Shown: in pieces, positions 14,319-21,171 of the stretch
Position numbering within the stretch: the first letter of the stretch is position 1
Layout of the letters: every line of letters starts with the position of its first letter
IMG/VR virus record: IMGVR_UViG_3300047322_000317
Coordinates: 1 to 35,472 of that record
Strand: one strand, 5' to 3'
Length of the DNA: 35,472 bases
DNA from: a virus
Notes under the pieces: generated by a model
Databases searched by the model: none
The model's input: the letters and a program-made list of their open reading frames with translations, nothing else
What the model was told of the DNA's origin: nothing
Program-made: the position numbers and the translations under genes

Positions 14319-15280
14319 TGGCCGACGTGGTGCTGGAAGACGCAACCGGGGGAATGCCCCCCGCCACCGCACAGACCCTCCCGCAGGCGCCGCAGCAGGC
14401 GCCCGCTGAACCACCCCCGCCCGATCTGTCGCAGCCGCTGACCGACCCTGACGATCAGGGACCGCCGGAGCCGCCCGAGGCCGAGCCGGAAGAGCCAGAG
14501 GAACCCGACGCCCCGCCGGGACGCCGCAGTGTCGTGGGCGACCTCGTCCGCGAGCGCGAGAAGCGGCAGGGGCTGGAGCAGAACCTCGCGCAGTCGCAGG
14601 AACTGCTGCGGCAGGTGATGAGCCTGCCCGGCGGGATGGAACTGCTGCACGCCGCGACGACGGGGCAACCGCCGCCGCGCAAGCCCGGCGAGATGAGCGC
14701 CGAGGATCAGGCGCTGGTGCAGGAGGCGCAGGAGGTCGCGCAAGACCTCGGCCTCTACGACGCGCAGGGCCAGCCCGACCTTCGCACCGCCGCGCGCATC
14801 GTGCTGCGGGACCGCAAGCGCACCGAGACGATGGTGCGGCAGGCGCTCGGGCCGCTGCAGCAGACGACGATCACGCTGGCCTCGCAGCCGGTCATCAACC
14901 GCGTGCTGCAGGTCGCCGACCAGTTCGGCATCGACCGCAACCTCGTCTATCAGGGGCTGCAGGCGACGCCGCCCGAACACCTCAACAACCCCGAGGTGCA
15001 GCAGGCCGTCCTGATGATGGCGCTGGGCACCCAGACCATGCTCGGGGCGCAGCCCCCGCAGAACGGACAGCCCCGTCAGATGCAACCCAGAGGCACCCCG
15101 ATGCAGCGCATGGGCGCCCGCCCGCCGCTGTTCACTGAAGCGCCCGGCGGGCGTCCGCGCGCAGGCGCGCAGCTGGACGACGTGTTCCGCGAGCGGCTGC
15201 GCTCGACGGGCCTGAAGGACGAGCAGATCAACGCGTCGCTGAACAACTTCATCCCCGGCCAGCCCAACCGATTGGAATAG
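14318..15280 (+). CDS. scaffolding-like head assembly protein
   Basis: 320 residues. The first 65 are Pro/Glu/Asp-rich and disordered (PPEPPEAEPEEPEEP). Residues 65-110 form a charged helix (REREKRQGLEQNLAQSQELL), then further helices with Gln and Met to about 230, a basic/Pro-rich link, and a last helical hairpin VFRERLRSTGLKDEQINASL. This disordered-acidic plus helical layout, and the position between portal and capsid genes, is typical of scaffolding proteins, which guide prohead assembly and leave. No sequence family is certain. The TAG ends the gene four bases before the next start. Confidence 0.6.
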   Translation: MADVVLEDATGGMPPATAQTLPQAPQQAPAEPPPPDLSQPLTDPDDQGPPEPPEAEPEEPEEPDAPPGRRSVVGDLVREREKRQGLEQNLAQSQELLRQVMSLPGGMELLHAATTGQPPPRKPGEMSAEDQALVQEAQEVAQDLGLYDAQGQPDLRTAARIVLRDRKRTETMVRQALGPLQQTTITLASQPVINRVLQVADQFGIDRNLVYQGLQATPPEHLNNPEVQQAVLMMALGTQTMLGAQPPQNGQPRQMQPRGTPMQRMGARPPLFTEAPGGRPRAGAQLDDVFRERLRSTGLKDEQINASLNNFIPGQPNRLE

Positions 15281-15283
15281 CTC

Positions 15284-15958
15284 ATGGCCCATGTGAAGAG
15301 TCGCCTCGAAATAGAAACCGAGAAGCTCCAGAAGGCGGTCAAGGGGCGCGTCAAAGAGACGATCAAGCAGCAGGGGCTGCGCGCGACCGACGCCGATCTG
15401 GTGGACGCGTTCAAAGACTTCGCGAACATCGAGGTCGCCGGGCGGCGCCTGACGGATCCGAACCTGCCCAACGCGCTGCCGATCCGGCTGAAGGACGAGC
15501 CGCTGGAGCACGAAGACCCGCGCGGCATCCGGCGCAAGTGGTACCTCCGCTGGATCAACCTCGCGATGCCGAACCGCCACCACATCGCGCAGCAGAGCCT
15601 CGGCTACGCGCCCGTGCGGTGGGAGGAACTGCAGACGGCGGATGTCATCAGCAACCCGTCGAAGACCGACGAGTTCGTGCGGCGCAGCGAGGGCGGGCGC
15701 GAGGCGCTGATGAAGATGCCGATGGCGCTCTACCGGCGCATCAAGGCCAAGCAGCATGAGAAGCACGCGCGCACGATGACGGGGCGCGCGTTGAAAGATT
15801 CAGCCATCGCGGCTGCGGTCGCGCGTGGGCTGTCCCCGGAGGACAGCGAAGGGGTGGGCGAGGTGGTCGGCTCGATCAAGGTGGGGCGCGACCGCCTCGT
15901 CAGCCCCGACACTGGCCCGCTCGATGCAGCGGCAGATCCCGGTGAACATCAACCATAG
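15284..15958 (+). CDS. phage head-region protein of unknown function
   Basis: 224 residues. The N-terminus is helical and basic (SRLEIETEKLQKAVKGRV); a compact domain follows with RRKWYLRWINLAMPNRHH at about 83-100, SLGYAPVRWEEL, a DVISNPSKTDEFVRR segment and REALMKMPMALYRRIKAKQ near 137-156. The tail is Gly/Asp-rich. The WYLRW and LMKMP segments look conserved-type rather than low complexity, and I recall such proteins beside capsid genes, but no function. It may be an internal or minor head protein. Confidence 0.62.
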   Translation: MAHVKSRLEIETEKLQKAVKGRVKETIKQQGLRATDADLVDAFKDFANIEVAGRRLTDPNLPNALPIRLKDEPLEHEDPRGIRRKWYLRWINLAMPNRHHIAQQSLGYAPVRWEELQTADVISNPSKTDEFVRRSEGGREALMKMPMALYRRIKAKQHEKHARTMTGRALKDSAIAAAVARGLSPEDSEGVGEVVGSIKVGRDRLVSPDTGPLDAAADPGEHQP

Positions 15959-15971
15959 GAGCTTTTGGGCC

Positions 15972-16172
15972 ATGAACCTCAAGGCACTGCTCTGGCGGCT
16001 CGTTTACGCGGTGATCCTCGTCGTCATCCTCGCGTTCGTCATCCCGCTGCTGCTGCAGCTGGTGGGGATGCCGATCCCGGGAGGTCCGGCGATCACGCTG
16101 CTGCGGTTCGCGTTCGCCGCGCTGGTGATCCTCTACGTGCTGTTCGGGCCGGAGCCGCCCGCGTTCTTCTGA
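15972..16172 (+). CDS. two-helix membrane protein, possible holin-like
   Basis: 66 residues, ATG at 15972 with AGGAG about eleven bases upstream. Two hydrophobic segments lie at about 7-31 (a LVYAVILVVILAFVIPLLLQ run) and 39-60 (AITLLRFAFAALVILYVLF), with a short Gly/Pro turn, and the end is PEPPAFF. Small two-span membrane proteins can be holins, but this one lies in the structural cluster with no endolysin near it, so holin is only one possibility. Stops at 16172, just before the promoter-like site. Confidence 0.55.
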   Translation: MNLKALLWRLVYAVILVVILAFVIPLLLQLVGMPIPGGPAITLLRFAFAALVILYVLFGPEPPAFF

Positions 16173-16176
16173 CGGC

Positions 16177-16205
16177 TTGACAGCGACGGCGTCGCGCCGT
16201 AACCT
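16177..16205 (+). promoter_or_regulatory. sigma70-like promoter upstream of the capsid genes
   Basis: A perfect -35 box TTGACA (16177-16182), a 17-base spacer and TAACCT (16200-16205) as a weaker -10 box. The spacer contains a palindrome GCGAC-GGC-GTCGC (16183-16195), which could be an operator. The spacing is ideal and the site stands at the head of the only long leader in the structural region; the -10 box is the weak point. Confidence 0.5.
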
Positions 16206-16407
16206 TCGTCGCTGACGGTCGGGGCAGTTCCAACGGTTCCCGCGTGTTACTCCAGTGGCACGCGCCTCTGTGTCCAGCTGCCCCACCGTCTTTCGCCTCC
16301 CCGGTATCACGCGTGCCGGGGCACACGGTGTGACCCCAGCGCGTGCTGCTGCTCGCGAGCCTCGGTTGGCCGCTTGCGACTGCGTCGAGGCCAACCCGCA
16401 ACCCCGA

Positions 16408-16419
16408 AGACACTTGTCT
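16408..16419. promoter_or_regulatory. AGACACTTGTCT palindrome, second copy
   Basis: This 12-base palindrome is identical to 3259-3270 in the half-site array beside the helicase gene. It lies 35 bases before the ATG of the decoration-like gene. A shared binding site for one phage regulator is the obvious idea. Confidence 0.45.
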
Positions 16420-16453
16420 GCGCGCTCGCGCGGACCATCAGGGCGAGGGTTCC

Positions 16454-16924
16454 ATGGTGACATTCACTGCCGGGGCAGGTGACGGCTTTCGTCCGTACCG
16501 CAACACCCGGATCATGTACTTCCTTGAAGGCGCGGCGCAGACCTTCAGGCCGGGGCATCTCGTCATTCTCAGCGCCGGGAGCATCGTGAAGGGTGCGACC
16601 GCAGCGGTGGCCGCTATCGTGGGCATCGCCGCCGAAGCCGCGAGCGGGGTCACCGGACGCAAGATCGGCGTCTACATGGCCGACGAGAACACCGAGTATC
16701 AGGCCCGCGTCGCCGACACCGGCACGCTCGCGCTCGCCAACGTCGGCGCGCAGTTCGGCCTCACGTACGACGTGGCCGCTGGCCGCGACATCTTCCGCGT
16801 GAACCTTGCCGACACGACCAATAAGGCGGTCACCGTCACGGAACTGATCGACGCGGTCGGCGACGTGAACGGGAAGGTCGTCTGCAAGTTTATGAACGCG
16901 GTGCGGACGCCGCAGACCTCGTAG
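16454..16924 (+). CDS. capsid decoration-like protein
   Basis: 156 residues from the ATG at 16454; the frame further up lies in the leader. It opens VTFTAGAGDGF-Y, then has a hydrophobic ILSAGSIVKGATA segment, a compact GRKIGVYMADENTEYQARV strand region, and a beta-rich end (TYDVAAGRDIFRVNLADT and TELIDAVGDVNGKVVCKF). Small beta-rich proteins encoded directly before the major capsid gene are commonly decoration or stabilising proteins on the capsid surface. The position is the main argument. It follows the long leader and promoter-like site, and shares an operon with the capsid gene 28 bases downstream. Confidence 0.6.
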   Translation: MVTFTAGAGDGFRPYRNTRIMYFLEGAAQTFRPGHLVILSAGSIVKGATAAVAAIVGIAAEAASGVTGRKIGVYMADENTEYQARVADTGTLALANVGAQFGLTYDVAAGRDIFRVNLADTTNKAVTVTELIDAVGDVNGKVVCKFMNAVRTPQTS

Positions 16925-16952
16925 TCGCTCATCAGTTCCCGAGGAGATCATC

Positions 16953-17870
16953 ATGCAAGTACGCGGAACTTTTGCGGCGCTCTACGACAACGTCGATAAG
17001 ACGGTGTACGCGCTGCTCGGCAAGCAGCTGAAAGAGCTTCCCCCCATCTGGACCGACATCTACTCGCGCAAGAGTTCCTCGCGCAAGTTCGAACGGTTCC
17101 AGACCGTCACGCCGTTCGGCGACGTGCCCGAGAAGCCCGAGGGCAGCATCTACGCCTTCGACCTGATTCGGCCCGGCTACAGCAAGGACGTGACGCCGGT
17201 CGAGTTCGGCCTCGGCTTCGAAGTCACCGAGACGGCGATGGAAGACGACCAGTTCGACGTGCTGCAGCGGCAGGCGTCGTGGCTCGCGTTCTCCGCGCGC
17301 GTCGTGCAGGAGAAGTACGCGGCGATCCCGTTCAACCTCGGGTTCTCGACGCAGCTGGCGCCCGATGGTGTGTCGCTCTTCAACACGGCGCACGTCTTGG
17401 CCGGGGGCGGCACCGCGCGCAACCGTCCGGCGACGGATGCCGACCTGAGCTACGACTCGCTGAATCAGGCGATTGTCGATGTGCAGACGGACACGAAGCT
17501 GGAGAGCGGGCAGCTGGTCGCGCCCGTGATGAACTGGATCCTCTACGTGCCGCCGCAGCTGGAGATGCTGGCCGACCGCCTGCTCAACAGCACGCTGCTG
17601 CCGGGGAGCGTGGACAACGATGTGAACCCGATCAAGCGTCGGCGCAACATCCGCATCCTCACCAACCCCTACCTGACGGATCAGGACGCGTGGTTCCTCG
17701 TCGCCGATGCGAAGGAAACGCACGGGCTGGTCTGCGTGGACCGCGTCGGGATCACCGCCGCCCCTGCCATGCAGGACGCGCGCACCGGCAACCGGATCTA
17801 CAAGGTCCGCTTCCGGCAGGCGTGGGACGCGTTCCTCTGGCAGAACATCTACGGCACGGCTGGCGCATAG
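16953..17870 (+). CDS. major capsid protein (HK97 fold, gpT-like)
   Basis: 305 residues; GAGGAG about nine bases before the ATG supports the start. The sequence runs in the order expected of Mu gpT-type capsid proteins: an opening helix with LYDNVDKTVYALLG, a strand/loop FERFQTVTPFGDVPEKPEGS (E-loop-like region), DVTPVEFGLGFEVTETAMEDD, a long helix with SARVVQEKYAA, the LFNTAHVLAGGGTARN loop typical of this family, YDSLNQAIVDVQ, ILYVPPQLEMLADRLL and a final VRFRQAWDAFLW strand region. It builds the icosahedral shell. Two hairpins follow the gene, consistent with the end of an abundant transcript. Confidence 0.9.
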   Translation: MQVRGTFAALYDNVDKTVYALLGKQLKELPPIWTDIYSRKSSSRKFERFQTVTPFGDVPEKPEGSIYAFDLIRPGYSKDVTPVEFGLGFEVTETAMEDDQFDVLQRQASWLAFSARVVQEKYAAIPFNLGFSTQLAPDGVSLFNTAHVLAGGGTARNRPATDADLSYDSLNQAIVDVQTDTKLESGQLVAPVMNWILYVPPQLEMLADRLLNSTLLPGSVDNDVNPIKRRRNIRILTNPYLTDQDAWFLVADAKETHGLVCVDRVGITAAPAMQDARTGNRIYKVRFRQAWDAFLWQNIYGTAGA

Positions 17871-17883
17871 CCCGCCGTGGGAT

Positions 17884-17924
17884 GGCCGAGCGTGCGGGAA
17901 TTAGCCATACCCGCGCGCTCGGCC
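17884..17924 (+). terminator. strong hairpin after the capsid gene
   Basis: GGCCGAGCG-T-GCGGG (17884-17898) pairs with CCCGC-G-CGCTCGGCC (17910-17924) over 15 positions, including one T-G wobble, with an 11-base loop. There is no T-run after it, so it may be an attenuator or RNA-stabilising element rather than a classic terminator. Confidence 0.55.
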
Positions 17925-17928
17925 CGTA

Positions 17929-17949
17929 GTGTTCCACGGGGAACACTTT
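17929..17949 (+). terminator. second hairpin, parS-like palindrome with short T-run
   Basis: GTGTTCC (17929-17935), loop ACGG, GGAACAC (17940-17946), then TTTCGTT. The perfect 7-base stem and short T-run suit a weak terminator. The core TGTTCCACGGGGAACA differs by one base from the parS-type palindrome TGTTCCACGTGGAACA bound by ParB proteins. Either reading is possible. Confidence 0.45.
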
Positions 17950-17977
17950 CGTTCGCTGTTCAGACTAGGAGCCTGCT

Positions 17978-18415
17978 GTGCATCAAACTGGCCTCTTCGC
18001 GATGGGCCGCAAGATCATCGACTACTGCTTCCGTCCGCTCGATCAGGCGGGCTTGCCCAACTACAACACCGCCGGTCCCGTGACGTTCCTCGCGACCGAC
18101 CTGATGCAGCGCCTCATCCTGCGCGACTGCAACGGCGCGGCGCGCAACGACACGACGCCCACGGCGCAGCAGATCGTGGACGCGCTGACGGTGATGGGTC
18201 GGCCTCCGGTGGCGGGGCACACGTACGAGTTCGTGATTCGAAACAGCAGCGCCGCCGCGTTCGCGTCCACGATTGTCGCGGGCACGGGCGTGACGCTGTC
18301 GCCTGCCGCGATCACGGTCACGCAGAACAACGCGCGGGCGTTCATGGTCGTCGTCAACAACCCCGGCCTGAACCCGGCGGTCACCATCTACTCGCTGGCG
18401 GGTGGAGCCTTCTAG
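17978..18415 (+). CDS. beta-rich structural protein, unknown role
   Basis: 145 residues from a GTG with AGGAG about seven bases upstream. After a short N-terminal part (GRKIIDYCFRPLDQ) there is a helix (about 60-72, AQQIVDALTVM) and then a beta domain: TYEFVIRNSSAAAF, STIVAGTGVTLSPAAITV, a Gln-Asn turn, AFMVVVNNPG and VTIYSLAGG. The pattern of N-S/T strands and a GTGVTL turn resembles phage surface or fibre-type beta sandwiches. It is the first gene of the connector/tail set after the capsid. Head fibre or decoration is a guess. Confidence 0.58.
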   Translation: MHQTGLFAMGRKIIDYCFRPLDQAGLPNYNTAGPVTFLATDLMQRLILRDCNGAARNDTTPTAQQIVDALTVMGRPPVAGHTYEFVIRNSSAAAFASTIVAGTGVTLSPAAITVTQNNARAFMVVVNNPGLNPAVTIYSLAGGAF

Positions 18416-18417
18416 CG

Positions 18418-18744
18418 ATGGCTGGCCTGACGGTTCCGCTGATCGACCGTCCGCTGCTCGCCAACGTGGCGTCGGGCACCTCGCCCGGCGTGGACGTGGC
18501 AGGCTGCGCGAACCTCTGCTTCTACGTCGTCGGGGGCGCGGGCGTGAGCGCGGGCGCGGTGACCATCGAAGAGAGTCACGACATCAACTACGCGGGGACG
18601 TGGACGATCATCGGCGCGGCGGTCACCTTCATCGTCGGCGTCGCGGCCCCGGTGCGGCTGGCCGGGACGGCAAAGGCGGTGCGGGCGCGCATCACGACGC
18701 CCCTCACGGGCGGCACCGGCACGGTCTATCTCGTCGGGCGGTGA
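18418..18744 (+). CDS. small beta-sandwich-like structural protein
   Basis: 108 residues from the ATG just after the previous stop. Nearly all beta: CANLCFYVVGGAGV, VTIEESHDINYAGTWTIIG, VTFIVGVAAPVRLAG, AVRARITTPLTGG and GTVYLVGR. The spacing of strands, with an E-S-H-D turn in the middle, suggests a compact sandwich like those of minor head or neck proteins. I recognise no family. The gene sits between the beta-rich gene before it and the adaptor-like gene after it. Confidence 0.55.
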   Translation: MAGLTVPLIDRPLLANVASGTSPGVDVAGCANLCFYVVGGAGVSAGAVTIEESHDINYAGTWTIIGAAVTFIVGVAAPVRLAGTAKAVRARITTPLTGGTGTVYLVGR

Positions 18745-18748
18745 CGCC

Positions 18749-19516
18749 ATGACGTTCGCCGACCTCTACGGCGAGGCCGTCAACCACGAACTGGGCAGCG
18801 CGGATGTCACGCAGCTGTTCACGACCGTGCGGCGGAAGTACGCCGTCAACCGCGCGCAGAAAGAGTTCGCCCGGCTCGGGAAGATCTCGATCTCGAAAGA
18901 GGTCGTCATCCCCGTCATCGCGGGCACGCTGCTCTACAACCTCGACACGGCGAGCGCGAGTCGCTTTGTCGCGTTCGGACGGGCGCCGCTGCGGCTGCGC
19001 GTGACGACGGTGGCGAACAGCGCGAAGACTGCGAGCACGCTCGTCATCCGCTCAACGGCGTATGCGGATGAGGCATTGCCGGGCTGGCGCGACAGTGCGA
19101 GTAGCGGGTCGCCGCAGGCCATCGTCCACGACCCGCGCGACGGGATCAACTACCTCGCGTTCTTTCCGAAGCCTGCGATCCCGGCGAGCGAGACGTGGGA
19201 ACTGGTCGTCCCGATTCAGGCCAACGCCGCCGACATGGTGCTCGACACCGAGGTGCCGTTCGACGGGCGCCCTGACTTGGAGCCGTTCCACTGGGGCATC
19301 GCGCACTACGCTGCCGCCCAGCTGGAGCGGCTGCGGAAGGATCCCGACGCGGAGAAGAACCAGATCGCGAAGTTCGGCGCCTACGTGGAAGACTGGAACG
19401 CGAAGAGCACGCGCCCGCCGGGCGCGCACAAGCGCGTCCTGATGCAGCGCGACTATCTGGGCGAGGTGGCGCGGGCACGCGGCGGCATCACGGTGCAGGA
19501 CGACCCGCGCACATGA
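18749..19516 (+). CDS. tail adaptor-like (head-tail connector) protein
   Basis: 255 residues. N-terminal helices (FADLYGEAVN and VTQLFTTVRRKYAVNRAQKEF, about 3-45) form the beginning of the helical bundle usual in podovirus adaptors; beta structure follows (EVVIPVIAGTLLYNL, FVAFGRAPLRL), with a DPRDGINYLAFFPKP hairpin at about 131-145. The C-terminal helical part (HYAAAQLERLRKDPDAEKNQIAKFGAYV) ends the bundle. Such proteins bind the portal from below and carry the nozzle. Position after the capsid genes and before a nozzle-like gene supports this. Its stop overlaps the next ATG. Confidence 0.6.
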   Translation: MTFADLYGEAVNHELGSADVTQLFTTVRRKYAVNRAQKEFARLGKISISKEVVIPVIAGTLLYNLDTASASRFVAFGRAPLRLRVTTVANSAKTASTLVIRSTAYADEALPGWRDSASSGSPQAIVHDPRDGINYLAFFPKPAIPASETWELVVPIQANAADMVLDTEVPFDGRPDLEPFHWGIAHYAAAQLERLRKDPDAEKNQIAKFGAYVEDWNAKSTRPPGAHKRVLMQRDYLGEVARARGGITVQDDPRT

Positions 19517-19698
19517 AGGCGCTGACGCTCACCTTCGCGTGCGGCTGTCAGCAGGCGCTGCAGGTCAGCGAGGCCAGCAGTGCGGAGCCGCACTGCGTCG
19601 AGCACGATTGTTGGGTGGTGTCGCGCGTGGACGCGCCGCCGCCCCGGTTTCGCGGGGCACCGGGCGTCACCGGCCCGCTCGTAGAGGAGCAGCGATGA
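19513..19698 (+). CDS. small CGC-x14-HC-xx-H protein, first of a pair
   Basis: 61 residues, ATG overlapping the upstream TGA (ATGA). The motif FACGC, 14 residues, then HCVEH (C10, C12, H27, C28, H31) is a likely zinc site. The tail is Pro-rich. The next gene repeats the same motif with the same spacing, so the two are probably duplicates. Function unknown. It lies between adaptor-like and tail genes. Confidence 0.6.
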   Translation: MKALTLTFACGCQQALQVSEASSAEPHCVEHDCWVVSRVDAPPPRFRGAPGVTGPLVEEQR

Positions 19699-19985
19699 TG
19701 GAAACGAAGCCCGACCACCCCAAGGTCGAAGCGAAGCTCGACCCGAAGGCGACGCCGAAGACGACCACCTACGAGACGCGCGAAGCGATCATGGCGTGCG
19801 GGTGCCGCATCATCATGGACGCCGCGACGTACGACGCCGAGGGCGCGCACTGCGCGGTCCACGACTCGACCGAGGTCGTGCGCGTGATCAAGGTGCCGCC
19901 GGTCGAGATCCCCGACGAGCCGGTCGCGCGGGAGAAGGACGGCAACGGGAAGAAGGTGGCGGTCGCGGCGGCAGTGAAGAAGTAG
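19695..19985 (+). CDS. small CGC-x14-HC-xx-H protein, second of a pair
   Basis: 96 residues; ATGATG at 19695-19700 gives two possible starts, the first overlapping the previous TGA. A Lys/Pro-rich charged start of about 30 residues precedes the motif MACGC, 14 residues, then HCAVH, the same layout as in the preceding gene. After the motif comes STEVVRVIKV and a charged, Ala/Lys-rich tail. The shared motif and adjacency suggest tandem duplication with different tails. Zinc binding is inferred; function unknown. Confidence 0.6.
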   Translation: MMETKPDHPKVEAKLDPKATPKTTTYETREAIMACGCRIIMDAATYDAEGAHCAVHDSTEVVRVIKVPPVEIPDEPVAREKDGNGKKVAVAAAVKK

Positions 19986-19989
19986 GCCG

Positions 19990-21162
19990 ATGGCGACCAC
20001 CAACCCCTACAACCCGACGCCCTATCTGTCGGGGAGTTCGGCGGGCAACCCGGCGAGCAGCTACGGCAGCAGTGGCGGCGCGCAGGCGGGGAGCTATGGC
20101 ACGCCCGCGCCGTCGCCCTCGCTGAAGGGTCAGACGTACGTCGCGCCGACGCAGAACTACGCGCAGCAGAAGGCGACGCAGGGCGCGCAGGTGCAGGGCA
20201 CGTACAAGGCGCCGACGAACCAGCAGAGCTACAACTACCCGACGCAGCAGACCGCGCAGACCGGCTACAACTACGCGCCGCCGCAGCAGGCGAGTAGTGG
20301 CCCGACGAACTGGCAGGCGCAGGCGAACTACTACGCGCAGCCGCAGCAGCCGCAAGTGAGCGGGGCGCAGGGGGGCTACCCCGGCCAGCAGTACGGCCCC
20401 GAATGGGGCAACTACAACACGGGCGTGGTGCCGCCGAACATCGCGCAGGGCAACTACCAGCAGCAGTATCAAGTGCCGAGCGGCATGACTGCCCCGCCGC
20501 CGGGCCACGACACCAACGGCTTCCAGTCGCCGCAGGCCGTGCAGCCCCCGGCGAGCCGCTACGCGCTGCCGGGCTGGGACAGCAACAAGTGGAACGACCC
20601 GACCAATCAGGATCCCAAGTACGTCGTCGGGCGCATCCTGAGCAACCTGCCGGGGACCACGGACCAGATGGGCACGGCGGTGCAGCGGATCGCAGCGGCG
20701 TATCCCGGCACCAAGCAGGTCGGGCAGGGCGATATTCAGATCCCCGGCGTCGGCGTCATCGACATCCTGATGAAGTCGAGCACGGGCGGCAGCGGCTGGT
20801 GGTGGGGCGACGCCTCGCAGGTCGCGGCGGGCCAGAAGAAACCCGCGCCCGCTGCCGGGGCTGGTGCCGCCGGAGGCGACCCCTACGCGCAGCTGATGAC
20901 CATGCTGATGTCGCCGACGCCACCGCCTGCGTATCAGGCACCGACCCCAGCGCCGCAGGCGTTCGACATCTCCACGAACCCGCAGTACATGGCCCTGCAG
21001 AAGCAGCTGGCCGACCTCACGTCGCAGCAGTCGGCGTGGCAGACGCAGCAGCAGCAGATGCAGGCCGCGCAGCAGCAGCTGCAGCAGCAGGCGACGACGT
21101 GGCAGACCGAAGCCGCGAAGGCGCGCGGCAACGTGAACAACCCGAACTTCGCGTACTACTAG
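19990..21162 (+). CDS. Gln/Tyr/Pro-rich virion-type protein with a central domain
   Basis: 390 residues. Residues 1-190 are low complexity (Gln, Tyr, Asn, Pro, Ser) with repeated YNYP and QQ segments. A folded-looking module spans about 193-276: LPGWDSNKWNDP, KYVVGRILSN, a GTKQVGQGDIQIPGVGVIDILMKSS strand pair and WWWGDAS. This W-x-x-K-W ... iDi-x-n-WWW pattern recurs in phage tail-region proteins in my recollection. The end (about 325-390) is a Gln-rich coiled coil. It is probably a structural or accessory virion protein; nothing enzymatic is visible. Confidence 0.58.
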   Translation: MATTNPYNPTPYLSGSSAGNPASSYGSSGGAQAGSYGTPAPSPSLKGQTYVAPTQNYAQQKATQGAQVQGTYKAPTNQQSYNYPTQQTAQTGYNYAPPQQASSGPTNWQAQANYYAQPQQPQVSGAQGGYPGQQYGPEWGNYNTGVVPPNIAQGNYQQQYQVPSGMTAPPPGHDTNGFQSPQAVQPPASRYALPGWDSNKWNDPTNQDPKYVVGRILSNLPGTTDQMGTAVQRIAAAYPGTKQVGQGDIQIPGVGVIDILMKSSTGGSGWWWGDASQVAAGQKKPAPAAGAGAAGGDPYAQLMTMLMSPTPPPAYQAPTPAPQAFDISTNPQYMALQKQLADLTSQQSAWQTQQQQMQAAQQQLQQQATTWQTEAAKARGNVNNPNFAYY

Positions 21163-21171
21163 GAGCCGTCC

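Larger units (their letters stand above)
16173..16453 (+). other. non-coding leader of the decoration/capsid genes
   Basis: About 281 bases with no credible gene. It opens with the promoter-like TTGACA/TAACCT pair and holds an imperfect GGGGCACA/TGTGACCCC hairpin (16318-16337, one unpaired A), a second copy of the AGACACTTGTCT palindrome (16408-16419) and a GAGGG Shine-Dalgarno-like site at 16445-16449 just before the ATG at 16454. A leader this long suggests regulated expression of the capsid proteins. Confidence 0.55.

Noticed and set aside
14231-15766. Minus-strand open frame of 511 codons
   Set aside because: Shadow of the GroES-like, scaffold and following genes; no motif, and no ribosome site that fits.
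15972-16172. Firm holin assignment for the two-span membrane protein
   Set aside because: No endolysin or spanin is recognisable nearby, and many phage head clusters contain small membrane proteins.
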